Assembly (NCBI GenBank): GCA_964526295.1
Contig: CAZGKW010000019.1
Span: forward strand, 1-64,000
Length of the DNA stretch: 64,000 bases
From: CAZGKW01 sp964526295
GTDB lineage: Bacteria; Planctomycetota; Phycisphaerae; FEN-1346
Direction of reading: 5' to 3'
This document shows positions 8,727 through 17,458 of the stretch, in pieces. Under the pieces are notes generated by a model that was given only the letters and a program-made list of their open reading frames with translations, had not been told where the DNA came from and did not search any database. A program made the translations under genes and the position numbers. The stretch's first letter is position 1. Every line of letters starts with the position of its first letter.

Positions 8727-11123
8727 ATGCCGAGCCTGCCTCCGAAGCCCGAACGACCGACGATCGTCGACCTGGCGCCGCCCGAGGCCATCTCGGACGG
8801 GGGCCGGGTGCCTATCGTCCGGTGGGTCGACGATACGGTGCCCCGCGAGTGGCTCTGCGGCTGCCCGGTTTACGAGGGCTGGGGGGGGCTTCTCGCGGCA
8901 GCGATGGCCGGGACGGCCGACCCGGACGACGCGGCGGCGGTCTTCGCGCACCTCGCGCCGCTCCCGGAAGAGCGAATCGTCTCCGAAAGCTGGCCCGACT
9001 TCACCGATGCGATCGACCTGAAAGCCATCGGCGGCGCGACCGAGTCGAGCTCGGAGCAGTCGCTGCCGAAACTCCGGTCGGCCTACGTCACGGTGCTCGA
9101 CGTCGACCGGCCGGTGCTCGTCCGCGTGTGTCACGGGGCGGCCGGCATGAACGTCGCCGCCCGGATGTGGCTCGCCGGGCGCGAGGTGGGCCACGGCGAC
9201 CTGGTGCGCCTCGCGCCGGGGCGGTACCCGATGGTGGCGGAAGCGTATCACGGCGAACCCGGGCGGTGGCTCCCGTGGGACCTGGCCCGCCTGGCGCCTC
9301 GCCTGACGGAGGTCACGGAGCAGGAGGTCGGTGCCGTCCACGCCTGGGAGCTCTCGCTCTGGCAGGCCACCGCCGACGCCTTCGAGGTCGATGAAGCGGC
9401 CCTGCTGGACCAGGTAACCATCGACGAGGCGACGGCCAGTGGCACGGATGGCTACTTTCGGGTGGGCCGAAGCGCCGGCGGACGGTGGTGGTTCATCGAT
9501 CCCGACGGGCGGCCGTTCTATCACCGCGGGTGCACGGGCCTGAACGCGGGCGGCACGGGCGGCCGGCGGGTCGGTCTGCCGCCGGTGCCGAAGGCCACCG
9601 TTCGACAGTGGATCGACTACCTGAAGGCGTGGGGCTTCAACGCCCTCGGCTCCTGGACGACCCCGGAGTTCTTCGACACCGGGCTCCCCTACGCCGAGGT
9701 CATCGAGGGGTACTACGTCGAGCCCTGGTTGGTGACGAAGTTCCCCGACGTGTTCGACCCGGCGTGGGCGGCGAACATCGACGGGAAGTGCCACCGCCTT
9801 TGCGCGCCGCTTCGCGAGAGCCGCGAGTTGATCGGCTACTTCCTGGAGAACGAGCGGGGCTTCATGGACGTGCCGCGGTACGGCGAGCGGCTCGAGCCCC
9901 GTTCCCCGGCCTACCGGTACGCCGGCCCGATCCGGAGGGACGGGCTGGTCCTGGCGGCCGAGCCGCAGCTCAACGTCCGGGGGCTTGGACTCCTCCAGTT
10001 CTGCCTGTCGCTGGAGGGCTCGCCGCCGGCGGGGCAGAAGGCGTGGGAGTTCGTCCGCGAGCGGCATGGCGACCTGGCGGGCCTGTCGCAGGCCTGGGGC
10101 ATCGACCTTGCCGACGAGCGCGACGTCGCCCGCCTGACCCACAACGAGGTCATCCTGATCTCGGAGACCTACCTGGCCGACCTGGCGGACTTCGTCCGAC
10201 TGTGGGGCGACCGGTATTTCCGGGTGATGGTCGAGGCAATCCGACGGCACGACCCGAACCACCTCATCCTGGGCGTCCGGTGGGGCGGGACGCCCTCGCC
10301 CGCGATCCTGGAGGTCGAGGCCCGCTGGACCGACGTCGTCAGCCAGAACAACTACCGGGCCGAGTTCTACGAGTCCACCGACCGCACGTACGAGGTCTCG
10401 GGCCGCCCGATCCTGAACGGCGAGCTGAGCTGCTGGACCGACTCGTTCGAGGTGGTCCGCAACCCCATCGAACCGCCGGGAGGCTACTCGGCCTCTGAGC
10501 GTCAGCGGGTCCGGGCCCGCACGGCCCTCGACCGCATCTTCACCCACCCGGGCGTCGTGGGCTACACGAAGTATCGCTGGCACAAGGGCGGGGACAAGCT
10601 GTGGGGCGACGACGACGAGCCGAACTGGCGGGTGGTCGAACCGCTTCGGGCGGCCAACGCCCGGGCCGTTCCGATCGCCGCCGCCTGGGACCGGCCGCCC
10701 CTTCGGGAGCCCGAGCCGCTGACCGGGCAGGTCTTCCTGACGCTTCAGGGCGGGGCCGTGACCGTGGACGAGTTGCCGCCCGCCCGGCCGGGCGACCGGG
10801 CGAGCTTGCGGTACCAGTACGCCCCGCTGCATCTCGGCCTGGTCTGCCGGCAGGGCGAGTGGGACGGCCGCGTCCGCGGCGACGGCATCCGCGGCGAGGT
10901 CGTCTCGGCCCGCACAAGAGGGCGGTCGGTCGAGATGACCGTCCGGATCGAACGCATCTCCGGCGTGATCGCCTGCACGGAAGGCAAGGGCGAGTACGGG
11001 CTTCACCTGGAGCAGGACGGGACGAAGCTCGAAGGGCGGTTCGAGGGGGCCTTCAACGGGCACGCGGCTTCGGGGCGTGCCCTGGGCTTCCTGTTCCGGC
11101 CGGTCCCGACGGTTCGACTTTGA
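8727..11123 (+). CDS. GH50-like (agarase-type) glycoside hydrolase
   Basis: A 798-residue protein resembling beta-agarase-type enzymes of clan GH-A. After about 230 residues of beta-rich N-terminal domain, the motif D-G-Y-F-R-V-G and W-W-F-I-D-P-D-G-R-P-F, characteristic of agarase-like proteins, leads into the TIM barrel. Glu376 in Y-F-L-E-N-E-R is the likely acid/base and Glu566 in L-N-G-E-L-S the likely nucleophile. The last 125 residues form a beta-rich module with Gly-spaced strands like those in the next three secreted proteins. No signal peptide is seen at the ATG at 8727, which follows AGAGAGGAG closely. Its 3' end overlaps the convergent gene at 11053 by 71 bases. Agarose is not proven as substrate; other galactans or glucans are possible. 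Confidence 0.75.
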   Translation: MPSLPPKPERPTIVDLAPPEAISDGGRVPIVRWVDDTVPREWLCGCPVYEGWGGLLAAAMAGTADPDDAAAVFAHLAPLPEERIVSESWPDFTDAIDLKAIGGATESSSEQSLPKLRSAYVTVLDVDRPVLVRVCHGAAGMNVAARMWLAGREVGHGDLVRLAPGRYPMVAEAYHGEPGRWLPWDLARLAPRLTEVTEQEVGAVHAWELSLWQATADAFEVDEAALLDQVTIDEATASGTDGYFRVGRSAGGRWWFIDPDGRPFYHRGCTGLNAGGTGGRRVGLPPVPKATVRQWIDYLKAWGFNALGSWTTPEFFDTGLPYAEVIEGYYVEPWLVTKFPDVFDPAWAANIDGKCHRLCAPLRESRELIGYFLENERGFMDVPRYGERLEPRSPAYRYAGPIRRDGLVLAAEPQLNVRGLGLLQFCLSLEGSPPAGQKAWEFVRERHGDLAGLSQAWGIDLADERDVARLTHNEVILISETYLADLADFVRLWGDRYFRVMVEAIRRHDPNHLILGVRWGGTPSPAILEVEARWTDVVSQNNYRAEFYESTDRTYEVSGRPILNGELSCWTDSFEVVRNPIEPPGGYSASERQRVRARTALDRIFTHPGVVGYTKYRWHKGGDKLWGDDDEPNWRVVEPLRAANARAVPIAAAWDRPPLREPEPLTGQVFLTLQGGAVTVDELPPARPGDRASLRYQYAPLHLGLVCRQGEWDGRVRGDGIRGEVVSARTRGRSVEMTVRIERISGVIACTEGKGEYGLHLEQDGTKLEGRFEGAFNGHAASGRALGFLFRPVPTVRL

Positions 11124-11712
11124 CCGGCGGGGTCTCTTGATCCGGTCCCTGCGAGGCGTCGGGGGGCGGTTTGGGCCTGGCCGGCGCGGCCTCGCGTTTC
11201 ATCTCGAACGAACCCTTGTCGCCCGACGCCTCGTAGGTGCAGGTGAACGTCTCGCCGTCGGTCGTGCCGTCGTAGGTGTAGACGCCGCCGGCGAGCCGCC
11301 CCAGGTCGGCCTTGCCCGTGAAGGCCCACGCCTCGTCGCCTCTCTCTGCCGTCAGCAGGACGGTCGACTTGAAGGTGAAGATCCGCCAGAACCGGGCGCG
11401 GAAGCGTGCCCGGTACTTGCCGCTCGGCTGCGGGTAGATGGTGCAGTTCAGCCGTCCGGTTTCGCCCCGTGTGGTCGATTTCCACGTGCCCGACCACTCG
11501 CCGACGAGCCGGTCGGGCGCGTCGCCATCGTCCGCTGTCTCGCTCCTGGGCTCCTCGGTCGAGACGGCGCCGGTCGTGGCTTCGGCGGCCTCGGGTGCTG
11601 CCGTTCCCGGTTTTTCGCCAACCTGAGACGGGGCTTCGGCGCCGGCTGCCGCAAACGGCAGCAGCATCGTCGCAAACGCCGTCGCCAGGATGGCATCGCG
11701 CGTCAAGGCCAT
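11053..11712 (-). CDS. Small secreted beta-rich protein of unknown function
   Basis: I do not recognise this 219-residue product. It begins with a convincing signal peptide (M-A-L-T-R-D, then a hydrophobic run ending A-A-A-G-A) followed by a Pro/Ala/Glu-rich linker of about 50 residues. A beta-rich domain follows with W-S-G-T-W, G-R-L-N-C-T-I, Y-R-A-R-F-R-A-R-F and a Y-T-Y-D-G-T-T-D-G stretch. That pattern of short strands separated by Gly recalls modules in the flanking GH50-like and PQQ proteins. The start is uncertain: the ATG at 11712 gives the cleanest signal peptide but has a purine-rich GGGAG immediately adjacent; an ATG at 11733 is also in frame. The C-terminal Pro-rich tail is read entirely from DNA antisense to the end of the GH50-like gene, so the tail may be a recent extension. 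Confidence 0.65.
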   Translation of the reverse strand: MALTRDAILATAFATMLLPFAAAGAEAPSQVGEKPGTAAPEAAEATTGAVSTEEPRSETADDGDAPDRLVGEWSGTWKSTTRGETGRLNCTIYPQPSGKYRARFRARFWRIFTFKSTVLLTAERGDEAWAFTGKADLGRLAGGVYTYDGTTDGETFTCTYEASGDKGSFEMKREAAPARPKPPPDASQGPDQETPPVKVEPSGPAGTGSPGHAPKPRAR

Positions 11713-11900
11713 CTCCCTGAGAGTTGAGGCCATCGGCAGTCTCACGGCCTTTGAACCGCGCCAATCGACGACAGGTTCCGACCGGCTTCGCCCGGTACGG
11801 CGCCGGCGCATCTGGCACCCGGCGCACTTGACCGCCGCCGGCCCTGCCGATAGCGTGGGGCAGTAAGGCCATGGACTTTGCACGGGAGGGCCGGGTCAGA

Positions 11901-14609
11901 ATGCGACGAACGGCGCGGATTGCTATCAGGCTGAGCTTGGGCGCGGCACTTGCGTTGGCCGTTGCCGTTGGGAGCGGACCGACAGGGGCGGGGCCGGGCG
12001 ACTCGACACACGTCCGTCCGTCCGGGTCGTACCACCTGTGCCGGTTGACTCTGGAGGGGGCCCAGCCGGGGCCGCGCGAGGGTGAGGCCCTGCCGTTGGA
12101 GGTGCTGGCGGCCCTCCGGGACCGCCGGGGCGTCTATGCCTGCGGCGTTACGGAGGCGTCGTGGCCCAGGCACAAGCACACCAGCGGCAAGTGGGTCGAC
12201 ATGGGCGCCTCGGACCTGCGGCTGGCCGGTGGGCGGCTGGTCGGTGCGATCCGGTCGGGCACGTACTGGGCACGCTGGCCTGCAACGTTTCAGCTCGACG
12301 CTCACGTCCGCGACGGCCGGGTTGACGGGCGGTTTGAAGGCCGCTTCGAGCCACGAGGCACGAAGGGGGACGTTGCCGGGCGACTCGAAGGGCGGGCGGA
12401 CCCGGACGGTGCCGTGTGGTACGAAATCGAGTTTCCCAGCCTCTATACGGAGCACGGCCACGTCCGCGGCCCGCGGCTCGTCTTCACCTCAGCCGGCGGG
12501 GAGGGCCGCGACGGCCGGTTCTTCAGCAACCGAGGCACGGGCAAGTGGGGATTCACGGGGCGGTTCGACGGGGCCAGCCTGCGGCTCGAAGAGGACGGAC
12601 GCCTCGAAGGCAAGGTCACGGCATCGGTGGTGGATGGCGATGCGGCGCACGGCGAGTATGTCTTCTCGCTCGACGGGCAGGTCGACACGAACTTCCTAAG
12701 TGGCACGTTCGACCTGTCGGTGAGCGGGACGCACTGGGCCGAGCGCGAGTTCGTCGGCGCCGTGCGGGCGGCTGAAGACGTGGCCTTGCCGACCGACGCC
12801 GTCTACGTCCTTACGCTTGAGCGAGCGGCCCAGGGCACATCCCCGCTGACCGTCCGCCTGGACGTCCGCGACGGCCGAGTGGTCGACGGGTCGGCCCGCA
12901 GCGGCTGGTCCACGGACCACGAGGTCACGCCGAAAGGCGCCCGCGTCCACGACGGGCGGCTCAAGGGCAAGTTCGACGTCGCGTACGCCGCCAGCGACGG
13001 CTGGCCGCGGCCCGTCACTTGCACGTACACAGTCGACGCAGGCCCCGGCGGCGGCGGCGCCGAAGACAGTGACTCTCTGGCCGGGACGTTCGCGGCAGCC
13101 TACGATGCGGTCACGGTGTTCGAGGGCCGCATCACCGGCACGGTGAGCGACGAGGCGGCGCTCGCCGAGCGGAATGCGCTGCCACCGGAAAGTCCAGGCT
13201 GGCCGGACTACACGGGACCCGACTCCGACTTCTCCGTCGCGAAGCCCGAGACGCCCCTGGTGACCGACCCGGCGGCGGCGCGGCTGGTGTGGGCGAGTGA
13301 GGAGCCGATCACCCAGGGCCGGGAGGCGGGCGACGCCTCCGACGCTGCGAACATTCCCAAGCTGCGGTTCGTCTACGGCGGCTACGCCTCGCCGGTCGTG
13401 GCGGCGGGCAAGGTGTTCCAGTTCTACATGCGTCCGAGCGGCGGACCCTACGACGAAGTCCTCGCCGCCAGGACGCTGGCCGTCGCCGAGAGGCCCGGGG
13501 ATCGCGAGTTCGCCCGGTGGCGGTGGAGCATCAACGCCGACGACGTCGTCGTGGCCATCGACGCGGCCAGCGGGGCGACCGTGTGGCGGCGCGTCTTCCC
13601 CGCACGGGGGATCAACTGGACCGCCGGGAACAAGCACGCCACGGTCAATATGACGCCGTGCTGGGCCGAGGGGCGGCTCTACGTCCTCGGTGGGGCCTCT
13701 CGGGTCTACTGCCTGGACGCCGAGACGGGTGACCTGCGATGGGAGTCACCCCTGGAGCCGCTGGCCTCGACGCTGGAGGCGGCGCGGGCCGAGGCGCTGC
13801 GGGAGAAGCGGCTCGTCTCCGGAGGCGGGGGATTCCACAACTTTCTGGCCGAGGCCGGCGGGGTCATCTTCACCTGCGTCGGGGGGAGCCGCATCGTCGC
13901 GCTCGACGCCCAGAGCGGTCGCGAGGTCTGGCACGCTCCCGGCTCGGCGTGCAGCCGGTGGGCCCATGCCGGCCGCGAGCACATCCTTGCGGCTGTCGGC
14001 AATGAGGTCCGCTGCCTGGCGCCCCGAACCGGCGAGGTCGTCTGGACGCTCGAGAACGTCCGGCCGATCCCGGACAGCGGCTATCTGGCCGTCAGCGGCG
14101 ACCGGCTCATCGTCGAGGAACCGCCGGAGAGCGACCGGCGGCGGCGCAAGGACGCACCCGTGACGATCCGGTGCTACCGGTTGAGCGACGAGGGCGCGAC
14201 GCCGCTGTGGCGCAACACGGACGTCCGCGGCGGGATGCACCCCCGGTGCCCCGTCGGCTGGTACCGCGATTCCGTCTACGTGAACAGCAGCGGCGACAAG
14301 CGGATCCTCCAGATCGATTTGGCGACGGGCAAGACGACGGCCTCGGTCGAGGGACGGATGGAGTGGCGGTACCTGGCGGACGGGCGGTTGTTCGCCCTGC
14401 CCGACATGGGGCACGAGACGGCCGGCAACCTGACCGTCGTGTACACGGCGCCCGGTCTGGAGAAACTCGCCGAGTTCTACCCGCCCCACAAGGCGACGGT
14501 GGGCTACGACCTGGCGATGGTCTTCCCGGTGGTGGCGGGGCGCATCTTCTACCGTGGCAGCGATCGGTTGTACTGCTACGACCTGCGCCGGGCTCGTACA
14601 GGCGACTGA
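11901..14609 (+). CDS. Secreted PQQ-like beta-propeller protein with N-terminal beta modules
   Basis: A 902-residue exported protein. The signal peptide runs from the ATG at 11901 (M-R-R-T-A-R) to about residue 30; an upstream in-frame ATG at 11871 is possible, but GGGAGG at 11883 favours 11901. Residues about 35-430 are repeated beta-rich units with short motifs such as R-L-V-G-A, G-R-F-E-G-R-F and G-R-L-E-G-K. Residues about 480-900 carry PQQ-type propeller repeats: V-A-I-D-A-A-S-G-A-T-V-W, C-L-D-A-E-T-G-D-L-R-W, A-L-D-A-Q-S-G-R-E-V-W and A-P-R-T-G-E-V-V-W. No quinoprotein catalytic residues or haem motif are evident, so a binding or scaffold role in the periplasm is likelier than alcohol dehydrogenase activity. 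A heparinase-like gene follows after 169 bases. Confidence 0.8.
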   Translation: MRRTARIAIRLSLGAALALAVAVGSGPTGAGPGDSTHVRPSGSYHLCRLTLEGAQPGPREGEALPLEVLAALRDRRGVYACGVTEASWPRHKHTSGKWVDMGASDLRLAGGRLVGAIRSGTYWARWPATFQLDAHVRDGRVDGRFEGRFEPRGTKGDVAGRLEGRADPDGAVWYEIEFPSLYTEHGHVRGPRLVFTSAGGEGRDGRFFSNRGTGKWGFTGRFDGASLRLEEDGRLEGKVTASVVDGDAAHGEYVFSLDGQVDTNFLSGTFDLSVSGTHWAEREFVGAVRAAEDVALPTDAVYVLTLERAAQGTSPLTVRLDVRDGRVVDGSARSGWSTDHEVTPKGARVHDGRLKGKFDVAYAASDGWPRPVTCTYTVDAGPGGGGAEDSDSLAGTFAAAYDAVTVFEGRITGTVSDEAALAERNALPPESPGWPDYTGPDSDFSVAKPETPLVTDPAAARLVWASEEPITQGREAGDASDAANIPKLRFVYGGYASPVVAAGKVFQFYMRPSGGPYDEVLAARTLAVAERPGDREFARWRWSINADDVVVAIDAASGATVWRRVFPARGINWTAGNKHATVNMTPCWAEGRLYVLGGASRVYCLDAETGDLRWESPLEPLASTLEAARAEALREKRLVSGGGGFHNFLAEAGGVIFTCVGGSRIVALDAQSGREVWHAPGSACSRWAHAGREHILAAVGNEVRCLAPRTGEVVWTLENVRPIPDSGYLAVSGDRLIVEEPPESDRRRRKDAPVTIRCYRLSDEGATPLWRNTDVRGGMHPRCPVGWYRDSVYVNSSGDKRILQIDLATGKTTASVEGRMEWRYLADGRLFALPDMGHETAGNLTVVYTAPGLEKLAEFYPPHKATVGYDLAMVFPVVAGRIFYRGSDRLYCYDLRRARTGD

Positions 14610-14778
14610 ACCGCCGGGACGCAGAGCGGACACCGAGCAGGCCGCACGGCCCCCTGCGGCCCGGGCCCGAACGACCGTATCTTGCCCCGCAGCGGCGGGT
14701 TCATACAAGGGCGCGTCGGCCGAGAAGTGCGTCGGTCGGTGCGGCGACAGAGATTCACCAGATTGGAGGAGGAACGAG

Positions 14779-17439
14779 ATGCGCGTGGCGGGGAAAGCGG
14801 CGACGTCCTGGGCGGTGGCAATGGCGGCCGTCCTGGCCGTGACAGGGACGACCGGGTCCGTCCAGGCGGCGCCGGCGGTCGAGCCGGGAAGCGCCACTTG
14901 GCACATCGGCCTCGTGGACCTGTGGGGCGGCGACACCAGCCGTAACGAGAGCCGCCGGCTCGACATCTATCCCGTCTTCGAGGACGGGGGGTGGACGCAG
15001 GCCCTGGCCACCGCCCGCCGGTATAACACGTCCATCCACTTCGTCGAGAAGAGCACCGTCAAGTTGAGGGGCGAGCGGGTCGCCGGCGACATGGAAGTCC
15101 TCATCACGCCCGATGCCTGGGTTCCGAAGGACGGCATGCCGTACACCGTCCACGTGACGGTCGACGGCAAGCTGTCGGCCGGGGACGGCGAGGCGGCCTG
15201 GACGCTCTCCGGCACCTACAAGGCCCGCTTGGACGACAAGCTCGTCAGCGGGGCCCTCATCGGCGGCGTCGGGGCCACCGAGACCGGCTGGGACGACAGC
15301 GTCTGGCACGTCGAGATGACGCCCGTTCAGCCGCCGACCGACCCGCCCCAGCCGATGGTTGTGATGAACGTAGGCGTGGCCGAGGGCAAGGCCCAGTGGG
15401 GCACCGTCGGGCGGACCTTCAAGGGGGCCTGCCCCCGGACGATGCCGCTCGACGTCTCGGGTCTGTCCTACGACGGCGACACCGTCAGCGGGACGCTTCG
15501 CCTGCCCGGCCGCGGCATGGACGCCACGGTCGGTCCTGAGGTGAAGGCGGAGGTCGACGTCAAAATCCACCGCGTTCAGGGACTGATTGGCGGGATGGTG
15601 ACGTTCGGCTTTACCCGCGACGGCAAGCCCGTGGGCAAGGCCCTGCGGGCTTACGGCCGCGGCGGCGGAAGCAAGGGAGGCGGCAAGCGAAGTCCTGACG
15701 CCCTCGAGGGGCTCTGGCGGCACGAGATCAGCGAGGATCCGTGGTGGGTGCCGGTCGAGGGGCACAGCCCCCCGAAGCCCGGCGAGCATCCGAGGCTGCT
15801 GTTCCGCAAGGGCGACGTCGAGGCGCTTCGGAAGAAGGCCGAGACACCCGCCGGGAAGGCCATCGTCAACCGCCTCCGCTACCTTCTCGACGGCAAAGAC
15901 GGCGAGACGATGACCACCATCTTCAGCAAGGCCACCCACGCCTACATGGGCGGCGGCTTCGACAACAAGACCGTCGACATTCCCGGCTGCTACACGTTCA
16001 GCCATGCGGCCGGGTACGGCCTGCTCTACCAGCTCACGGGCGATAGGAAGTACGCCGACTTCGGCCGGCAGTGCTTCGAGAAAGCATGGGCCGGCGTTCG
16101 GGATCGCGACGACCGCTATAGCTGGAAGGGGCCCGGCGGGGCCCTCCGGGCCGGGCCGGTGCTCGGCTGGTACGCCGTCGGGTACGACCTCTGCTACGAC
16201 GGTTGGGACGAAGGCTTCCGCCGCAAGGTCGCCCAAGCCATCCAGGACTACCAGGAAAGCGACAAGGGCGAGAGCTTTCCGGCGCTGGTCCGCGGCACGC
16301 ACATGCACCCGGGCAGCAATCACTGGGGCATGCAGGTCGGCGGCGGGGCCCTGGCCGCCCTGGCCATCCAGGGGGACCCGGGCGTGGACATGGCCAAGGT
16401 CGGCCCCCTGGTCGAGGACAGCAGCGTTTCGATGATTCGGGCCATGCGGTACGGCTGGGGCGACCACGGCTTCTTCGCCGAGGGCGACGGCACGGGCAGC
16501 ATGTCGGCCCACATCGCCTTTCTGCCGGCCCTTCAGGCCTGGCGGGTCGCCGGCGGGCGCGACTTCATCTCCCCGCGCCCCTATGCCCGGTGGATGACGC
16601 TCAAGTGGATCCACATGAGCGTTCCGACGGGCGGGATGTGGTTCCCCACCCGCGGGGGCTATGGCCACAACGTCTGGAATCGCGACGGCCTGAGCGGCTC
16701 CGGCTACTTCGGCGAGGGGTTCGCCAGTGTGCTGCCCCAGCAGCGCCCGGCCCTGTTGTGGTTCTACGAGACGCACCTGAAGGAGAAGGACGCCCAGCGG
16801 GGCACCCCGTACGACACGCCCAGCCCGTACCCCCACTCTTCCGTCCTGTCGCTGGTGAACTGGCCCCTCGATATCCGGCCGGTCAACCCCGAGAAGACCC
16901 TCGACAAGGCCCAGGTCGATACGGTTTACGGCCTGTTCTTCACCCGCAACCGGTGGAAGGACGGCAAGGACATCGTCGTCAGCCACATGGTGGGCAGCGG
17001 ACCGGACGGCTATATCCGCGTCAAGGACGGCGGGAAGGTCATGGTCCGCGGCCTGGGGCTGGGCCTCTCGTGGAGCACCGACATGCGCGAGGCAACGCCG
17101 GTGGTCTACGAGACGGCGAAAGACGGCTCGTTCATCGTCAGCGCCCTGAAGAACGGCGAGCTGTCGTCGTTCGCCGTCGACTTCAGCGGCGCGTCCGGGG
17201 CCGAGGCGGTGCTGGTCGGCGTGGGCCCGGCGTTCAACCGGGGCAAGCCCCGGCTGCCGAAGCCGTCCGACGGAGCCAGCGCGGCGTTCACCGAGGTGAA
17301 GGCCGGCGGCCAGACGTACCGAATCCTGACGCTCCAGACGGGCGAGGCGTCGAAGGCCGCCGCGGATGGTGATGCCGTGCGAATCGGCCGGCAGGTCGTC
17401 CGCTTCGACGGGAAGCAATTGGTCCTCAAGCAGTTCTGA
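14779..17439 (+). CDS. Secreted heparinase II/III-like protein with N-terminal beta domain
   Basis: An 886-residue exported protein. The ATG at 14779 follows GGAGGAGG by six bases and opens a signal peptide ending near V-Q-A-A. Residues about 35-300 are a beta-rich domain related in style to the preceding genes. From about residue 330 the alpha/alpha-toroid seen in heparinase II/III and alginate-lyase-like proteins begins with H-P-R-L-L-F-R-K-G-D-V, followed by a conserved S-N-H-W-G-M and G-F-F-A-E-G-D-G segment. This family cleaves uronate-containing polysaccharides by beta-elimination, but I cannot identify the catalytic Tyr/His/Asn set with certainty. The C-terminal third is an anti-parallel beta-sandwich ending V-R-F-D-G-K. 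It is clearly paralogous to the product of 57085-58971 and is followed after only 19 bases by another heparinase-like gene. Confidence 0.8.
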   Translation: MRVAGKAATSWAVAMAAVLAVTGTTGSVQAAPAVEPGSATWHIGLVDLWGGDTSRNESRRLDIYPVFEDGGWTQALATARRYNTSIHFVEKSTVKLRGERVAGDMEVLITPDAWVPKDGMPYTVHVTVDGKLSAGDGEAAWTLSGTYKARLDDKLVSGALIGGVGATETGWDDSVWHVEMTPVQPPTDPPQPMVVMNVGVAEGKAQWGTVGRTFKGACPRTMPLDVSGLSYDGDTVSGTLRLPGRGMDATVGPEVKAEVDVKIHRVQGLIGGMVTFGFTRDGKPVGKALRAYGRGGGSKGGGKRSPDALEGLWRHEISEDPWWVPVEGHSPPKPGEHPRLLFRKGDVEALRKKAETPAGKAIVNRLRYLLDGKDGETMTTIFSKATHAYMGGGFDNKTVDIPGCYTFSHAAGYGLLYQLTGDRKYADFGRQCFEKAWAGVRDRDDRYSWKGPGGALRAGPVLGWYAVGYDLCYDGWDEGFRRKVAQAIQDYQESDKGESFPALVRGTHMHPGSNHWGMQVGGGALAALAIQGDPGVDMAKVGPLVEDSSVSMIRAMRYGWGDHGFFAEGDGTGSMSAHIAFLPALQAWRVAGGRDFISPRPYARWMTLKWIHMSVPTGGMWFPTRGGYGHNVWNRDGLSGSGYFGEGFASVLPQQRPALLWFYETHLKEKDAQRGTPYDTPSPYPHSSVLSLVNWPLDIRPVNPEKTLDKAQVDTVYGLFFTRNRWKDGKDIVVSHMVGSGPDGYIRVKDGGKVMVRGLGLGLSWSTDMREATPVVYETAKDGSFIVSALKNGELSSFAVDFSGASGAEAVLVGVGPAFNRGKPRLPKPSDGASAAFTEVKAGGQTYRILTLQTGEASKAAADGDAVRIGRQVVRFDGKQLVLKQF

Positions 17440-17458
17440 ACCGAGGGAGAAAGTCGTC

